Made by a program: the position numbers and the translations under genes. A stretch of DNA of 64,000 nt from Hydrogenophaga sp. Root209 (GTDB lineage Bacteria; Pseudomonadota; Gammaproteobacteria; Burkholderiales; Burkholderiaceae_C): NCBI RefSeq assembly GCF_001428625.1, contig NZ_LMIE01000012.1, forward strand, positions 73,182 through 137,181, written 5' to 3'. Position 1 is the first letter of the stretch. Every line of letters begins with the position of its first letter. Below are positions 35,172-47,360 of this stretch, piece after piece. The notes under the pieces were generated by a model. It was not told the DNA's origin, ran no database searches, and saw only the letters and a program-made list of their open reading frames with translations.

Positions 35172-35212
35172 GGGGGTCTGATCCGGTTGGGCCGGCTGGG
35201 TTCAAGCCGGCG

Positions 35213-37561
35213 TCATTCTCCGCGTGCCGGCACCAGGATGTCCCGCTGCCCGCTCGATGTGAGGGCGCTCACCAGACCAGCGTTCTCCATGTCTTCAAGC
35301 AAGCGGGCGGCGCGGTTGTAGCCGATCTTGAGCTTGCGCTGCACATAGGAAATGCTGGCCTTGCGGTCCTTGATGACGATTTCCACCGCCTGGTCGTAGA
35401 GAGCATCTTTTTCACCGCTGCCCTCACCGCCGCCTTCGCCGAACAGATCACCACCCTCGCCATCGGTCACGCCGCCTTCCAGCACGCCGTCGATGTAGTT
35501 GGGCTCGCCACCCTGTTCCTTGAGGTAGGCCACCACGCGGTGCACTTCGTCATCGCTCACAAACGCACCATGCACCCGGATCGGGAATCCCGTACCCGAC
35601 GGCATGTAAAGCATGTCACCCATGCCCAGCAGACTCTCCGCACCCATCTGGTCGAGGATGGTGCGGCTGTCGATCTTGCTGCTCACCTGGAACGACAGGC
35701 GCGTCGGGATGTTGGCCTTGATCAGGCCGGTGATCACGTCCACGCTGGGGCGCTGCGTGGCAAGAATCAAATGGATGCCGGCCGCGCGTGCCTTCTGCGC
35801 CAGGCGGGCAATGAGCTCCTCGATCTTCTTGCCCACCACCATCATCAGGTCGGCGAGTTCGTCGATCACCACCACGATGTAGGGCAGGCGTTCCAGTGGC
35901 TCAGGTTGCTCGGGCGTGAGGCTGAACGGGTTCCCGATGAACTCACCGCGCGCCGCAGCCTCGTCGATCTTCACGTTGTAGCCCGCGAGATTGCGCACGC
36001 CCAGCTTGCTCATGAGCTTGTAGCGCTTCTCCATCTCGGCCACGCACCAGTTCAGGCCGTTGGCCGCATGCTTCATGTCGGTCACCACGGGCGCCAGCAG
36101 GTGCGGAATGCCTTCGTAGACGCTCATCTCCAGCATCTTGGGATCGATCAGCAGCAGGCGCACATCGCGCGCGTCGGCCTTGTAGAGCAGCGACAGAATC
36201 ATCGCGTTGATGCCGACCGACTTGCCCGAACCGGTGGTGCCGGCCACCAGGCAGTGCGGCATCTTGGCCAGGTCGGCCACGATGGGCTGGCCGCCTATGT
36301 CCTTGCCCAGGCCCATGGTCAACATCGACTTGGCATCGTTGTAGACCTGCGAACCCAGGATCTCGCTGAGCTTGATGGTCTGGCGCTTGGCGTTGGGCAA
36401 CTCCAGCGCCATCAGGTTCTTGCCGGGGATGGTCTCGATCACGCGAATGGAGACCAGCGAGAGCGAACGCGCCAGATCGCGCCCGAGGTTGACGATCTGC
36501 GAACCCTTCACGCCGGTGGCGGGCTCGATTTCGTAACGCGTGATCACCGGACCCGGCGCTGCGGCGACCACGCGCACGTCGACGCCAAAATCCTTGAGCT
36601 TCTTCTCGATCAGGCGGCTGGTCATCTCCAGCGTCTGGCTGTCCACGCCCGCCTGGTGCACCGGCGCGCTGTCGAGCAGGTCCACCTGCGGCAGCTTGCT
36701 GTCGGGCAGTTCGGTGAACAGCGGCTTCTGGCGTTCCTTGGCCACGCGCTCGCTCTTGGGCACGTCGACCAGCGTGGGCTCGATCACCACCGGCGTGGGG
36801 TGGTGCTCTTCGATCTCCACCCGCTCGACCTTCACCACCTCTTCGCGTTCGCGCGCCGCCTTCTCGCCGATGCGCTGGTCTTCCACCGCTTCGCGTTTCT
36901 CGCGGCGGGCCTCAAACCAGCCGTCCAGCGTGTGCCCGACCTCTTCCGCCCAGTGGCCCCAGGAAAAGCGGAACACACGAGGCAGGCAGACCAGCAACAG
37001 CGCCAGCATGGCCAGCGCCGAGCCGGTGAAACCGAGCCAGCGCACGGAGAACGCGCCGAGGCCATGGCCGAGCACACCGCCCGCATGGCCCGGCAACAAT
37101 GCTTCAAGACGGTACAGGCGGCTCCATTCCAGCACCGTGCTGGCGGCCATCAGGGTGACGAGCGCCAGCCAGAACAGGGTGCGGCGCGCCCAGGGGCGGT
37201 GCCAGATGCGCGGATCCGGTCCATCACCATCTTCGTCCCGCGTGCCGCGAATCCAGCCGGCCAGGGCGGACAACCAAGCCCTCACACCGACCAGGAAACA
37301 CCACCAGACCGAGAAGCCGAACAGGTAGTAGCTCCAGTCAGCCAACAGCGCGCCCAGCCGGCCACCCCAGTTGCCCACCTCGGTCGCGGTGCCGGTGGTG
37401 CTCCAGGCCGGGTCGGCCAGCGAGTGGCTCAGCAAGGCCAGCAGCCAGAAGGCCAGCGCGGCCGCACCCAGCACCAAACCGATTTCCTGGGCAAAACGGG
37501 AAACGCCGACCTGCGGTTGGTCCGCACGGTCGGCGTTGAGGGTGTTCAGTGAGTAGGTCAT
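35213..37561 (-). CDS. ftsK: DNA translocase FtsK
   Basis: A 782-residue septal DNA pump that clears chromosome termini at division and activates XerCD. Domains in order: four membrane helices (about 28-190), a short charged linker (about 205-300), the RecA-like motor with Walker A GTTGSGKS (441-448) and Walker [14 protein letters not shown], and the winged-helix gamma domain at the end ([20 protein letters not shown]) that reads KOPS sites. The linker is much shorter than in E. coli FtsK, typical of betaproteobacterial proteins. First gene of ftsK-lolA-rarA, downstream of the Crp/Fnr gene on the same strand. Confidence 0.96.
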   Translation of the reverse strand: MTYSLNTLNADRADQPQVGVSRFAQEIGLVLGAAALAFWLLALLSHSLADPAWSTTGTATEVGNWGGRLGALLADWSYYLFGFSVWWCFLVGVRAWLSALAGWIRGTRDEDGDGPDPRIWHRPWARRTLFWLALVTLMAASTVLEWSRLYRLEALLPGHAGGVLGHGLGAFSVRWLGFTGSALAMLALLLVCLPRVFRFSWGHWAEEVGHTLDGWFEARREKREAVEDQRIGEKAAREREEVVKVERVEIEEHHPTPVVIEPTLVDVPKSERVAKERQKPLFTELPDSKLPQVDLLDSAPVHQAGVDSQTLEMTSRLIEKKLKDFGVDVRVVAAAPGPVITRYEIEPATGVKGSQIVNLGRDLARSLSLVSIRVIETIPGKNLMALELPNAKRQTIKLSEILGSQVYNDAKSMLTMGLGKDIGGQPIVADLAKMPHCLVAGTTGSGKSVGINAMILSLLYKADARDVRLLLIDPKMLEMSVYEGIPHLLAPVVTDMKHAANGLNWCVAEMEKRYKLMSKLGVRNLAGYNVKIDEAAARGEFIGNPFSLTPEQPEPLERLPYIVVVIDELADLMMVVGKKIEELIARLAQKARAAGIHLILATQRPSVDVITGLIKANIPTRLSFQVSSKIDSRTILDQMGAESLLGMGDMLYMPSGTGFPIRVHGAFVSDDEVHRVVAYLKEQGGEPNYIDGVLEGGVTDGEGGDLFGEGGGEGSGEKDALYDQAVEIVIKDRKASISYVQRKLKIGYNRAARLLEDMENAGLVSALTSSGQRDILVPARGE

Positions 37562-37641
37562 GGGCTGTTCAAATGTCCAGCAGCTAGCTTACCCCAAGCC
37601 CATGCCCGGCAGCCCTGGCCGCACGGAGGCGGCCGCCGGGC

Positions 37642-38316
37642 TTAGCCGAGGGAATTCAGCCGTTCCTTGATCACGGTGCTGCCATCCTCGGCCATCTCGA
37701 TGAAGCCCCGGTCTTCGAGGTCTTTCATCACGCGGCTGACCATCTCGCGCGAGGCTCCGATCATCTTGGCCACGTCCTGACGCGACACCCGGTCCTTGAT
37801 CGTGAGCTGGCCGTCCTTGTCGGGTTGGGCAAATTCAAGCAGCGCGCGAGCCACCCGGCCATAAACGTCCATCAGCGCGAGCGATTCGATCTTGCGGTCG
37901 GCGTGGCGCAAGCGCTGCACCAGGCCCTTCATGACCGCGTAGGCCATGGAGCTGTTCTCGGGAAGGCAGCGGGCGAATTCGGCACGACCCAGAATCAGCA
38001 CATCGGTCTGCACCTCGGCCTTCACCGTGGCCGAATGCGGCTGGTTGTCGATCAGGCTCATCTCACCCACGTAGTCGCCCGGATTCATGGTGGCCAGGAT
38101 CACCTCCCGCCCACGCGTGTCGGTGGTGACCACGCGAGCCCGTCCCGTCAACACGATGGCGAGGCAATTGGACTTCTTCCCCTGCTCGACGATGCACTCT
38201 CCGCGTTTGAAGCGCCGCTTGATCACGGAATCGGCCACCGATTCGGCTTGGGCCTGGGTCAGGGTGGAAAACAAGGGAACCCGGCGGATCAGATCGAGAT
38301 TGGACAGGAGAGACAT
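37642..38316 (-). CDS. Crp/Fnr-family transcriptional regulator
   Basis: A 224-residue protein with an N-terminal cyclic-nucleotide-binding fold (FKRGECIVEQGKKSN, then PGDYVGEMSLIDNQPHSATV, close to the cAMP-pocket pattern) and a C-terminal winged helix-turn-helix (SRQDVAKMIGASREMVSRVM). There is no N-terminal Cys cluster, so it is not an oxygen-sensing Fnr; Crp-like ligand binding is more likely. ATG 38316 has AAGGA upstream; the longer frame runs into the divergent promoter. Divergent from trxB, 152 bases apart, and upstream of ftsK. Confidence 0.9.
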   Translation of the reverse strand: MSLLSNLDLIRRVPLFSTLTQAQAESVADSVIKRRFKRGECIVEQGKKSNCLAIVLTGRARVVTTDTRGREVILATMNPGDYVGEMSLIDNQPHSATVKAEVQTDVLILGRAEFARCLPENSSMAYAVMKGLVQRLRHADRKIESLALMDVYGRVARALLEFAQPDKDGQLTIKDRVSRQDVAKMIGASREMVSRVMKDLEDRGFIEMAEDGSTVIKERLNSLG

Positions 38317-38420
38317 GCGTGTATTCCTTGTTCTGGGAAGCGCTTGCAGCGCCGTTTCATACAATGACCTGAAGTCAAGGCCCCTGCACCGCAGGCTTCT
38401 GACCTGACGCACCAATATAA

Positions 38421-39416
<996 letters not shown>

Positions 39417-39449
39417 AGACACGCACGCCCCGCGAGATCGCCGATTGGC

Positions 39450-39455
39450 TATAAT
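39450..39455 (+). promoter_or_regulatory. -10 box of the rpmB-rpmG promoter
   Basis: A perfect TATAAT in otherwise GC-rich DNA, with TTGG just upstream and no good -35 hexamer at 17 bases. It leaves a leader of about 145 bases before rpmB, which is long for a ribosomal protein gene. Confidence 0.6.
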
Positions 39456-39606
39456 CGCGGGCTTTGCTGAGATTGACCGGTTCGTCCGGGACCAAAGCAG
39501 ATTCGGGTTACCGCCACCCTTTCCTGGCGAGGTGAGGCTGCGGGGGCCAGACACGGAATGTCTTCCAGTCGTGGTCAGCAGCTGTTTGAATGATCGGAGT
39601 GTCCTC

Positions 39607-39840
39607 ATGGCACGCGTCTGCGACGTCACGGGCAAGAAGCCCATGGTCGGGAACAATGTTTCCCACGCCAACAACAAAACCAAGCGCCGGTTCCTGCCGA
39701 ACCTGCAATACCGCCGTTTCTGGGTCGAGAGCGAAAACCGCTGGGTGCGTCTGCGCGTCTCCGGTGCAGCCCTTCGCCTGATCGACAAAAACGGCATTGA
39801 CGCCGTGCTCGCCGACCTGCGCGCACGCGGTCAAGCTTAA
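39607..39840 (+). CDS. rpmB: 50S ribosomal protein L28 (bL28)
   Basis: A 77-residue ribosomal protein with the L28 N terminus [20 protein letters not shown], the [12 protein letters not shown] stretch and [13 protein letters not shown]. No zinc cysteine cluster is present, so this is the Cys-free form. It is followed by rpmG after 12 bases, the conserved rpmBG pair. Confidence 0.97.
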   Translation: MARVCDVTGKKPMVGNNVSHANNKTKRRFLPNLQYRRFWVESENRWVRLRVSGAALRLIDKNGIDAVLADLRARGQA

Positions 39841-39852
39841 GGAGAACCGAAC

Positions 39853-40023
39853 ATGGCAACCAAAGGCGCACGCGAAAAGATCAAGCTGGAATCCACCGCT
39901 GGAACCGGCCATTTCTACACCACCACCAAAAACAAGAAGACCACGCCCGAGAAGATGCTGATCAAGAAATTTGATCCCAAAGCTCGCAAGCATGTGGACT
40001 ACAAAGAAATCAAGCTCAAGTAA
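39853..40023 (+). CDS. rpmG: 50S ribosomal protein L33 (bL33)
   Basis: A 56-residue protein, [20 protein letters not shown] at the start, [16 protein letters not shown] in the middle and [19 protein letters not shown] at the end: the complete L33 pattern without zinc cysteines. GGAGAA lies seven bases upstream of the ATG. Second gene of rpmBG, followed by a strong terminator. Confidence 0.96.
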   Translation: MATKGAREKIKLESTAGTGHFYTTTKNKKTTPEKMLIKKFDPKARKHVDYKEIKLK

Positions 40024-40037
40024 TCGAGCGATTTCCA

Positions 40038-40072
40038 ACAAAAAGCCCGCTGTGAAAACAGCGGGCTTTTTT
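40038..40072 (+). terminator. Rho-independent terminator of rpmBG
   Basis: AAAAGCCCGCTG and CAGCGGGCTTTT arms pair perfectly around a short loop (TGAAAA), with a run of six T at the end. It lies 15 bases after the rpmG stop. Confidence 0.92.
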
Positions 40073-40088
40073 GTGGTCGTTCGCCAAG

Positions 40089-40182
40089 GTCATCGCGGAA
40101 CCGGCTTTTGTCATCGCGGAACCGGCTTTTCCGGGCCGCAGACGACGCCCCCTTGAGGAGGTGACCGCCGCAGGCGCGGCGG
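40089..40182. repeat. Family I palindromic intergenic repeat, inverted copy 3, with a 21-bp tandem duplication
   Basis: Read on the minus strand it has the same parts as 29321-29423: a CCGCCGCGCCTGCGGCGG hairpin, CCTC-AAGGGGG and GGCCCGGAAAAGCCGGTTCC. Its tail, TCATCGCGGAACCGGCTTTT plus one base, is present twice in tandem (40090-40110 and 40111-40131). Confidence 0.6.
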
Positions 40183-40189
40183 GCCTATC

Positions 40190-41416
40190 TCAGGCGTGGG
40201 CTGAGCGAAGGCGGATGGAGAAATCGCGCAAGGCAGAGATGCCGCTTTCTTCAGCCCGGCGGCACCAGGCCTGCAGGTCGGTGGCCAGTTGCTCGCGGGT
40301 GGCGGTGGTGCTCGACCACAGGGCGCGCAGCTCTTCACGCATGGTGACCATCTTGTCGAGCACCGGGTGCTCGGCACGGACTTGGGCCAGCTGAGGCCTG
40401 ACGTTGGCCGGCACCTTGTCGTCGTCGCGGTGCAGCCATTGGCGGGCGGATTGCAACACGGTCGCGTCACCGCGGCGGCGTTGCAGCGCCTCAAGCTCAC
40501 GCTTGCAGGCCGCGCGCATTTCGCGAGCGTAGCCGGCCATCACCTCGTAACGGTTGGCGATGATCGCCTCCAGGGTCTTCTCGTCCGCCACGGGCTTCAC
40601 ATCGCCAAACGCCATCTTGGGCGGCACCTTCTTGACTGACGCCAGGCCCACCGAACTCAGCATGGTGATGTACATCCAGCCGATGTCGAACTCGTAAGGC
40701 TTGACCGACAGTTTCGCCGACGTGGGGTAGGTGTGGTGGTTGTTGTGCAGCTCTTCGCCGCCAATGAGGATGCCCCATGGCGACACATTGGTGCTGGCGT
40801 CTGTCGCTTCGAAATTGCGGTAGCCCCACCAGTGGCCGATGCCGTTGATGATGCCGGCTGCCGTGATCGGGATCCAGATCATCTGGATGGCCCAGACGGT
40901 CACGCCCAGCACGCCGAACAGCGCCACGTTCAAAATGAGCATGAGACTCACACCCAGGCGCGAGCGGCCGGTGTAGACCACGCGCTCGATCCAGTCGTTG
41001 GGGGTGTTGTGGCCATAGCGGTCCAGGGTTTCCTGGTTCTTGGCCTCGGCGCGATACAACTCGCTGCCTTCAAAGAACACTTTCTTGATGCCGAACACCA
41101 CCGGGCTGTGCGGGTCACCTTCGTGTTCGCACTTGGCGTGGTGCTTGCGATGGATGGCGGTCCATTCCTTGGTGACCATGCCGGTGGTCATCCAGAGCCA
41201 GAAGCGGAAGAAGTGCGATGCGACCGGGTGGAGGTCCAGCGAGCGATGGGCTTGGTGGCGGTGAAGGTAGATGGTGACGCTGGCAATGGTGATGTGGGTG
41301 AACACCAGGGCCACGATCATGGTTTGCCACCAGGTCGCACCGGTCAGGCCATGTGCGAGGAACTGAATGAGGCCGTCCCAGATGGACGAGAAGATGCCGA
41401 AGTCGGAAGAAGACAT
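40190..41416 (-). CDS. Membrane fatty-acid desaturase (acyl-CoA/acyl-lipid delta-9 type)
   Basis: A 408-residue di-iron membrane desaturase. Three His boxes are seen: HRHQAHRS (near 51), HRKHH (near 88) and HNNHH (near 223), placed between pairs of membrane helices as in DesC/Ole1-type enzymes. It would introduce a double bond in saturated acyl chains to adjust membrane fluidity. The last 120 residues are a charged helical extension (GYAREMRAACKRELEALQRR and on) outside the usual catalytic core. It stands alone, read leftward, next to the rpmBG terminator. Confidence 0.9.
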   Translation of the reverse strand: MSSSDFGIFSSIWDGLIQFLAHGLTGATWWQTMIVALVFTHITIASVTIYLHRHQAHRSLDLHPVASHFFRFWLWMTTGMVTKEWTAIHRKHHAKCEHEGDPHSPVVFGIKKVFFEGSELYRAEAKNQETLDRYGHNTPNDWIERVVYTGRSRLGVSLMLILNVALFGVLGVTVWAIQMIWIPITAAGIINGIGHWWGYRNFEATDASTNVSPWGILIGGEELHNNHHTYPTSAKLSVKPYEFDIGWMYITMLSSVGLASVKKVPPKMAFGDVKPVADEKTLEAIIANRYEVMAGYAREMRAACKRELEALQRRRGDATVLQSARQWLHRDDDKVPANVRPQLAQVRAEHPVLDKMVTMREELRALWSSTTATREQLATDLQAWCRRAEESGISALRDFSIRLRSAHA

Positions 41417-41582
41417 TGATTTCCCAATAGACCGCCCATGGGGGCAGATGGATACCGAGTGGGCTCCAGGGCACCCGGAGCAGTAACGCCCACGATTTTA
41501 AGGGCGGGGGTGGCAATCACCAACCCATATCCAGCCCCGAATGTGGAAACTACAGCTTCAGATCAGGTGAATTGGCCGCTTT

Positions 41583-42851
41583 TCAAGGCTTTTTCCGCCA
41601 AACGGCAGCAAAGAAGCCATCCGTTGCATGCCGATGCGGCCACAGCCGCAACCAACGCCCTTCGTCACCCTGGCACAGGGATGCCGCGTTCTGGACTTGA
41701 GCGGCGTCCAGCAATCCCGCTGCGGGCACCGCCTCGAATTCGGCATGGGCCGCCTCGAACGCCGCGCAGACCTCCTCGTTTTCCTGCCTCAGCAAGCTGC
41801 AGGTGGCGTACACCAGGCGCCCGCCGGGTTTGAGCAGGCGCGCCGCGCTGTTGAGGATGGCGAGTTGCAGTTCGGCCTGGGCCGCCACAGTCTGGGGGTT
41901 CTGACGCCATTTCAGGTCGGGGCTGCGGCGCAGCGTGCCCAGACCTGAACACGGCGCATCGACCAGCACCCGGTCGATCTTGCCGGCCAGGCGTTTGATG
42001 CGATCGTCGCGCTCGTGGGCAATCGCCACCGGGTGCACGTTGGACAAGCCACTGCGTGCCAGGCGCGGCTTGAGCGCGTCGAGGCGGTGGCCGGAGGTAT
42101 CGAAAGCGTAAAGCCGGCCGCTGTTGCGCATGGCGGCACCGATGGCAAGCGTCTTGCCGCCGGCACCGGCGCAGAAGTCCACCACCATTTCGCCGCGCTT
42201 GGCATCCAGCAACAGGGCAAGCAACTGGGAGCCTTCGTCCTGCACCTCGACCTCGCCCTCGGTGAACGCGGGCAACTTGGCCAGTGACGGCTTGCCTTGG
42301 AGGCGAATACCCAGGGGTGAATACGGCGTGGCAACGCCTGTCAGACCGGCCTTTTGCAGCGAGGCCAGCACCGCTTCGCGCTTGGCCTTGAGCAGGTTCA
42401 CGCGCAGGTCCAGCGGCGCGGGCTGGTTGAAGCTGTCCACCAAGGCATCGAATTCATCGCCCACCTGCTCGCGCAGGGCGGTGGCCAGCCACTCGGGCAG
42501 GTTGTGGCGGTGCTGCGCCATCAGGTCAGCGTCGGTCACGGCATCGCAATGGTCGAGCCAGGTCTTCTCGGGTTCGGTCAGTGCGCTCTTGATGAAATCG
42601 CGGTCGCCAGGAAAGGCCAGGATCGCCAGCCGGCGCCACTTGGAGCCGCTGCCCGAGCGCGCGAGCCATTCCAGCTTGAGGCGTTGGCGCAGGATGGCGT
42701 AGACGGTGTCGGACAGGGTGGCGCGTTCGCGGGATCCGAGCGAACGATTCTCGCGAAAGTGGCGGGCGACGACAGCATCGGTGGGGTGTTCGAACTTGAA
42801 GACTTGTTCGATCAGGCTGGCGCATTCGTCCAGGAGGGCTTTGGGGTGCAT
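41583..42851 (-). CDS. RsmB/NOP-family RNA m5C methyltransferase
   Basis: A 422-residue protein with a NusB-like helical N terminus and a SAM-binding methyltransferase C terminus: motif I DFCAGAGGKTLA, motif IV DAPCSGLGTLRRSP with one catalytic Cys and motif VI YATCSLLRQENEEV with the second. It makes 5-methylcytosine in rRNA or tRNA; RsmB (16S C967) is the closest named enzyme, but the exact site is not certain. ATG 42851 starts the conserved region. Divergent from prfC, 69 bases apart. Confidence 0.85.
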   Translation of the reverse strand: MHPKALLDECASLIEQVFKFEHPTDAVVARHFRENRSLGSRERATLSDTVYAILRQRLKLEWLARSGSGSKWRRLAILAFPGDRDFIKSALTEPEKTWLDHCDAVTDADLMAQHRHNLPEWLATALREQVGDEFDALVDSFNQPAPLDLRVNLLKAKREAVLASLQKAGLTGVATPYSPLGIRLQGKPSLAKLPAFTEGEVEVQDEGSQLLALLLDAKRGEMVVDFCAGAGGKTLAIGAAMRNSGRLYAFDTSGHRLDALKPRLARSGLSNVHPVAIAHERDDRIKRLAGKIDRVLVDAPCSGLGTLRRSPDLKWRQNPQTVAAQAELQLAILNSAARLLKPGGRLVYATCSLLRQENEEVCAAFEAAHAEFEAVPAAGLLDAAQVQNAASLCQGDEGRWLRLWPHRHATDGFFAAVWRKKP

Positions 42852-42920
42852 AGCCAGTATTGTCTCCCCCCTGCGCCGCTGACGCGGCTCCCGCCCATGG
42901 GAGCACGATAATCGTCGGTT

Positions 42921-44540
<1,620 letters not shown>

Positions 44541-44559
44541 GCGCGGGCCCTCACCCCTG

Positions 44560-44580
44560 CCCTCTCCCAGAGGGAGAGGG
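44560..44580. terminator. Hairpin between convergent prfC and purN
   Basis: CCCTCTCCC and GGGAGAGGG pair perfectly around a 3-base loop in the 51-base gap between the two convergent stops. It lacks T-runs. The sequence CCCTCACCCC-TGCCCTCTCCCAGAGGG is of a kind that recurs between genes in many proteobacteria. Confidence 0.4.
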
Positions 44581-44591
44581 TGAATGACACA

Positions 44592-45182
44592 TCACACCGA
44601 GAGCAATCTCTCCACCGCCCGGGGATAGATGAGGTGTTCCTGGGTCAGCACCCGCGCCGACAGCGTCTCGGCCGTGTCGCCCGGCAGCACCGGCACCACC
44701 GCCTGCTCCAGGATTTCGCCGTGGTCCAGTTCGGACGTCACGCGGTGCACGCTGGCGCCCGCGACACGGCAGCCCATCTCGATCGCGCGTTGGTGCGTCT
44801 TCAGCCCAGGAAAGGCGGGCAGCAGGCTGGGGTGGATGTTCACGAGACGCCCCTCGTAGTGCTGCACGAAACCCGGTGTCAGGATGCGCATGAAGCCCGC
44901 CAGCACCACCAGCGCCGGACCGTGGCGGTCGATCTCGGCCATCAGGGCGGCGTCGAACGCCTCGCGGCTGTCGTAGGCAGTGTGGTCCAGCGCGGCTGCC
45001 GCAATACCCTGCTCCTTCGCCCAGACCAGCCCCTGTGCCGCGGCCTTGTTGCTGATCACGGCCGCCACGCGCGCGCCAAAACGGGCCTGCCAGCGCTGCG
45101 TCCGGGCGGTCTCCACGATGGCGGCCATGTTGGAGCCGCTCCCGGAGATCAGAATCACGATGTTTTTGTTCACGCCAGACAT
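44592..45182 (-). CDS. purN: Phosphoribosylglycinamide formyltransferase
   Basis: A 196-residue enzyme of purine synthesis that formylates GAR with 10-formyl-tetrahydrofolate. Seen: [13 protein letters not shown] at the start, AGFMRIL, the catalytic [16 protein letters not shown] with Asn and His, and the catalytic Asp in [12 protein letters not shown] 45182 is used; GTG three codons later would give the more usual start VNKNIVIL. Only 14 bases separate it from the divergent yceH start. Confidence 0.95.
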   Translation of the reverse strand: MSGVNKNIVILISGSGSNMAAIVETARTQRWQARFGARVAAVISNKAAAQGLVWAKEQGIAAAALDHTAYDSREAFDAALMAEIDRHGPALVVLAGFMRILTPGFVQHYEGRLVNIHPSLLPAFPGLKTHQRAIEMGCRVAGASVHRVTSELDHGEILEQAVVPVLPGDTAETLSARVLTQEHLIYPRAVERLLSV

Positions 45183-45196
45183 GGCCGGGAAGTGTA

Positions 45197-45928
45197 ATGA
45201 CCTCAGACCTGCAAACCCCTTCAGCCGGCCGCCCGCGCGGCCACGATTTTCAACAGCGCCCGCTCTCGCCCGCCGAGGCGCGCGTGCTGGGCACCCTCAT
45301 GGAGAAGGCACGCACCGTGCCCGACAGTTACCCGCTCACACTCAACGCGCTGGTGACCGGCTGCAATCAGAAGTCCAGCCGCGAGCCGGTGATGAACCTG
45401 GCCGACGCCGCGGTGCTGGAGGCGCTGGACGCCCTGCGCAGCCTGCACATGGTGCTGGAGGGCAGCGGCAGCCGCGTCACGCGCTACGAGCACAACTTCG
45501 CGCGCGCCGCGGCTGTGCCCGAACAGTCCGCCGTGCTGCTGGGCATGCTGGTGCTGCGCGGCCCGCAGACCGCCGGTGAGCTGCGGCTGAACACCGAGCG
45601 CTGGTACAAATTTCTCGACATCGCGTCGGTCGACGGTTTCCTGGAGGAGATGCAGGAACGCAGCGCCGACAAGGGCGGCCCGCTGGTGGTGAAGTTGCCG
45701 CGTGCGCCGGGCGCCCGCGAACAGCGCTGGGCGCACCTGCTCTGCGGCCCCGTGGACACCACCGCCCTCGCCGCCGCCCCCGCGGCGCAGGGCAGCGCGG
45801 CCACCGAGGACGAGTTGATCCACCTCACCCGCCGCCTGGCCACGCTGGAAAACACCGTGGCCGCGCTGCAGGACCAACTGCAGAACCTGAACGAACAGCT
45901 CGGCTTGTCGCAGCCCGGACAGCCATAA
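45197..45928 (+). CDS. YceH (DUF480) family protein
   Basis: A 243-residue protein with two winged-helix domains of the DUF480/YceH family: [20 protein letters not shown] then [20 protein letters not shown], and later [16 protein letters not shown]. The C-terminal 30 residues form a short coiled coil ([19 protein letters not shown]). Function is unknown; DNA binding is suggested by fold only. Its start lies 14 bases from that of purN, so the promoters must overlap coding sequence. Confidence 0.88.
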   Translation: MTSDLQTPSAGRPRGHDFQQRPLSPAEARVLGTLMEKARTVPDSYPLTLNALVTGCNQKSSREPVMNLADAAVLEALDALRSLHMVLEGSGSRVTRYEHNFARAAAVPEQSAVLLGMLVLRGPQTAGELRLNTERWYKFLDIASVDGFLEEMQERSADKGGPLVVKLPRAPGAREQRWAHLLCGPVDTTALAAAPAAQGSAATEDELIHLTRRLATLENTVAALQDQLQNLNEQLGLSQPGQP

Positions 45929-45957
45929 AACGAACGGTCGTGCGAAACTGACCGGCT

Positions 45958-46117
45958 TGAAGGTGCGAATGAATCCGGCATGGCCGAGCAGCCTGCCCAT
46001 CTGCGGCCAATCAAGGCGCAAAGCACAGCCGTAGCCGGGCTACGGCGCGCATTTGCAACGCCGAGTGGGCGCGTATGGGCGGGATGAGCGGCCATGGCGG
46101 GTTCGTTAGCACCTTCA
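45958..46117. repeat. 160-bp imperfect palindrome
   Basis: Centred at 46037, where GCCGTAGC and GCTACGGC flank CGG (46028-46046). The outer arms TGAAGGTGC...CATGGCCG (from 45958) and CGGCCATGG...GCACCTTCA (to 46117) match over more than 40 bases with scattered changes, and the arms stay in register with the centre. It fills most of the 239-base gap before the acyl-CoA dehydrogenase operon. No gene is seen in it. Confidence 0.7.
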
Positions 46118-46167
46118 TTGTTCAATTTGCCGGCACACACCCTGTGGCGGCCACCAGGAGACATCCC

Positions 46168-47349
46168 ATGGATTTGGCATTCACGCCCGAAGAACAGGCG
46201 TTTCGCGAGGAAATCCGCGGCTGGGTCAAGGCCAACCTCCCCGCAGAGATCGCCCACAAGGTCCACAACGCCCTGCGCCTGACGCGCGACGACATGCAGC
46301 GCTGGGCCAAGATCCTCGGCAAGAAGGGCTGGCTCGGTTGGGGCTGGCCCAAGGAATTCGGCGGCCCCGGCTGGAACGCGGTGCAGAAGCACCTGTTCGA
46401 GGAAGAGTGCGCCCTGGCCGGCGCGCCGCGCGTGGTGCCTTTCGGCCCCGTGATGGTGGCACCGGTGATCATGACCTTTGGCAACAAGGAGCAACAGCAG
46501 CGCTTCCTGCCCGGCATCGCCAGCGGCGAAGTCTGGTGGAGCCAGGGCTACAGCGAACCCGGCTCGGGCTCGGACCTGGCCTCGGTGAAGTGCCGTGCCG
46601 AGCGCCAGGGCGACAAGTACATCGTCAACGGCCAGAAGACCTGGACCACGCTGGGCCAGTACGGTGAATGGATCTTCTGCCTGGTGCGCACCAGCAACGA
46701 AGGCAAACCGCAGACCGGTATCTCCTTCCTGCTGATCGACATGAAATCGCCCGGCGTCTCGGTGCGCCCCATCAAGCTGCTCGACGGCGAGAGCGAGGTC
46801 AACGAGGTCTGGTTCGACAACGTCGAGGTGCCGTTGGAAAACCTGATTGGCGAAGAAAACAAGGGCTGGACCTACGCCAAGCACCTGCTGAGCCACGAGC
46901 GCACCAACATCGCCGACGTGAACCGCGCCAAGCGCGAACTCGAGCGCTTGAAACGCATCGCCAAGGCCGAAGGCGTGTGGGACGACAGCCGCTTCCGCGA
47001 TCAGATCGCCCTGCTTGAAGTGGACGTGGTGGCGCTGGAAATGCTGGTGCTGCGCGTGCTCTCGGCCGAGAAATCGGGCAAGAACTCGCTCGACATCGCC
47101 GGCCTGCTGAAGATCAAGGGCAGCGAAATCCAGCAGCGCTACAGCGAACTCATGATGCTCGCGGCCGGCCCCTACAGCCTGCCCTTCATCGAGGAAGCCA
47201 TGGAAGCCGGCTGGCAGGGCGACTTCCCCGGCGGAGTCAACGCGAACGCACCGCTCGCCTCGACCTACTTCAACCTGCGCAAGACCACCATCTACGGTGG
47301 CAGCAACGAAGTGCAGCGCAACATCGTCGCGCAGACCGTGCTCGGCTAA
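46168..47349 (+). CDS. Acyl-CoA dehydrogenase, large-subunit type (PimC-like)
   Basis: A 393-residue flavin dehydrogenase with the three-domain ACAD layout: DLAFTPEEQAFREEIRGWV at the N terminus, the FAD region WWSQGYSEPGSGSDLAS and the C-terminal YGGSNEVQRNIVAQTVLG. The WWSQGYSEPGSGSDL sequence and the pairing with a shorter ACAD gene 11 bases downstream recall the pimeloyl-CoA dehydrogenase PimC/PimD pair. The substrate may be a dicarboxylyl-CoA, but this is inference. AGGAG is seven bases upstream of the ATG. Confidence 0.9.
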   Translation: MDLAFTPEEQAFREEIRGWVKANLPAEIAHKVHNALRLTRDDMQRWAKILGKKGWLGWGWPKEFGGPGWNAVQKHLFEEECALAGAPRVVPFGPVMVAPVIMTFGNKEQQQRFLPGIASGEVWWSQGYSEPGSGSDLASVKCRAERQGDKYIVNGQKTWTTLGQYGEWIFCLVRTSNEGKPQTGISFLLIDMKSPGVSVRPIKLLDGESEVNEVWFDNVEVPLENLIGEENKGWTYAKHLLSHERTNIADVNRAKRELERLKRIAKAEGVWDDSRFRDQIALLEVDVVALEMLVLRVLSAEKSGKNSLDIAGLLKIKGSEIQQRYSELMMLAAGPYSLPFIEEAMEAGWQGDFPGGVNANAPLASTYFNLRKTTIYGGSNEVQRNIVAQTVLG

Positions 47350-47360
47350 GGAGAAAACAG

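Noticed and set aside
35540-37552. A 670-codon plus-strand frame
   Set aside because: Antisense of ftsK with shadow composition.
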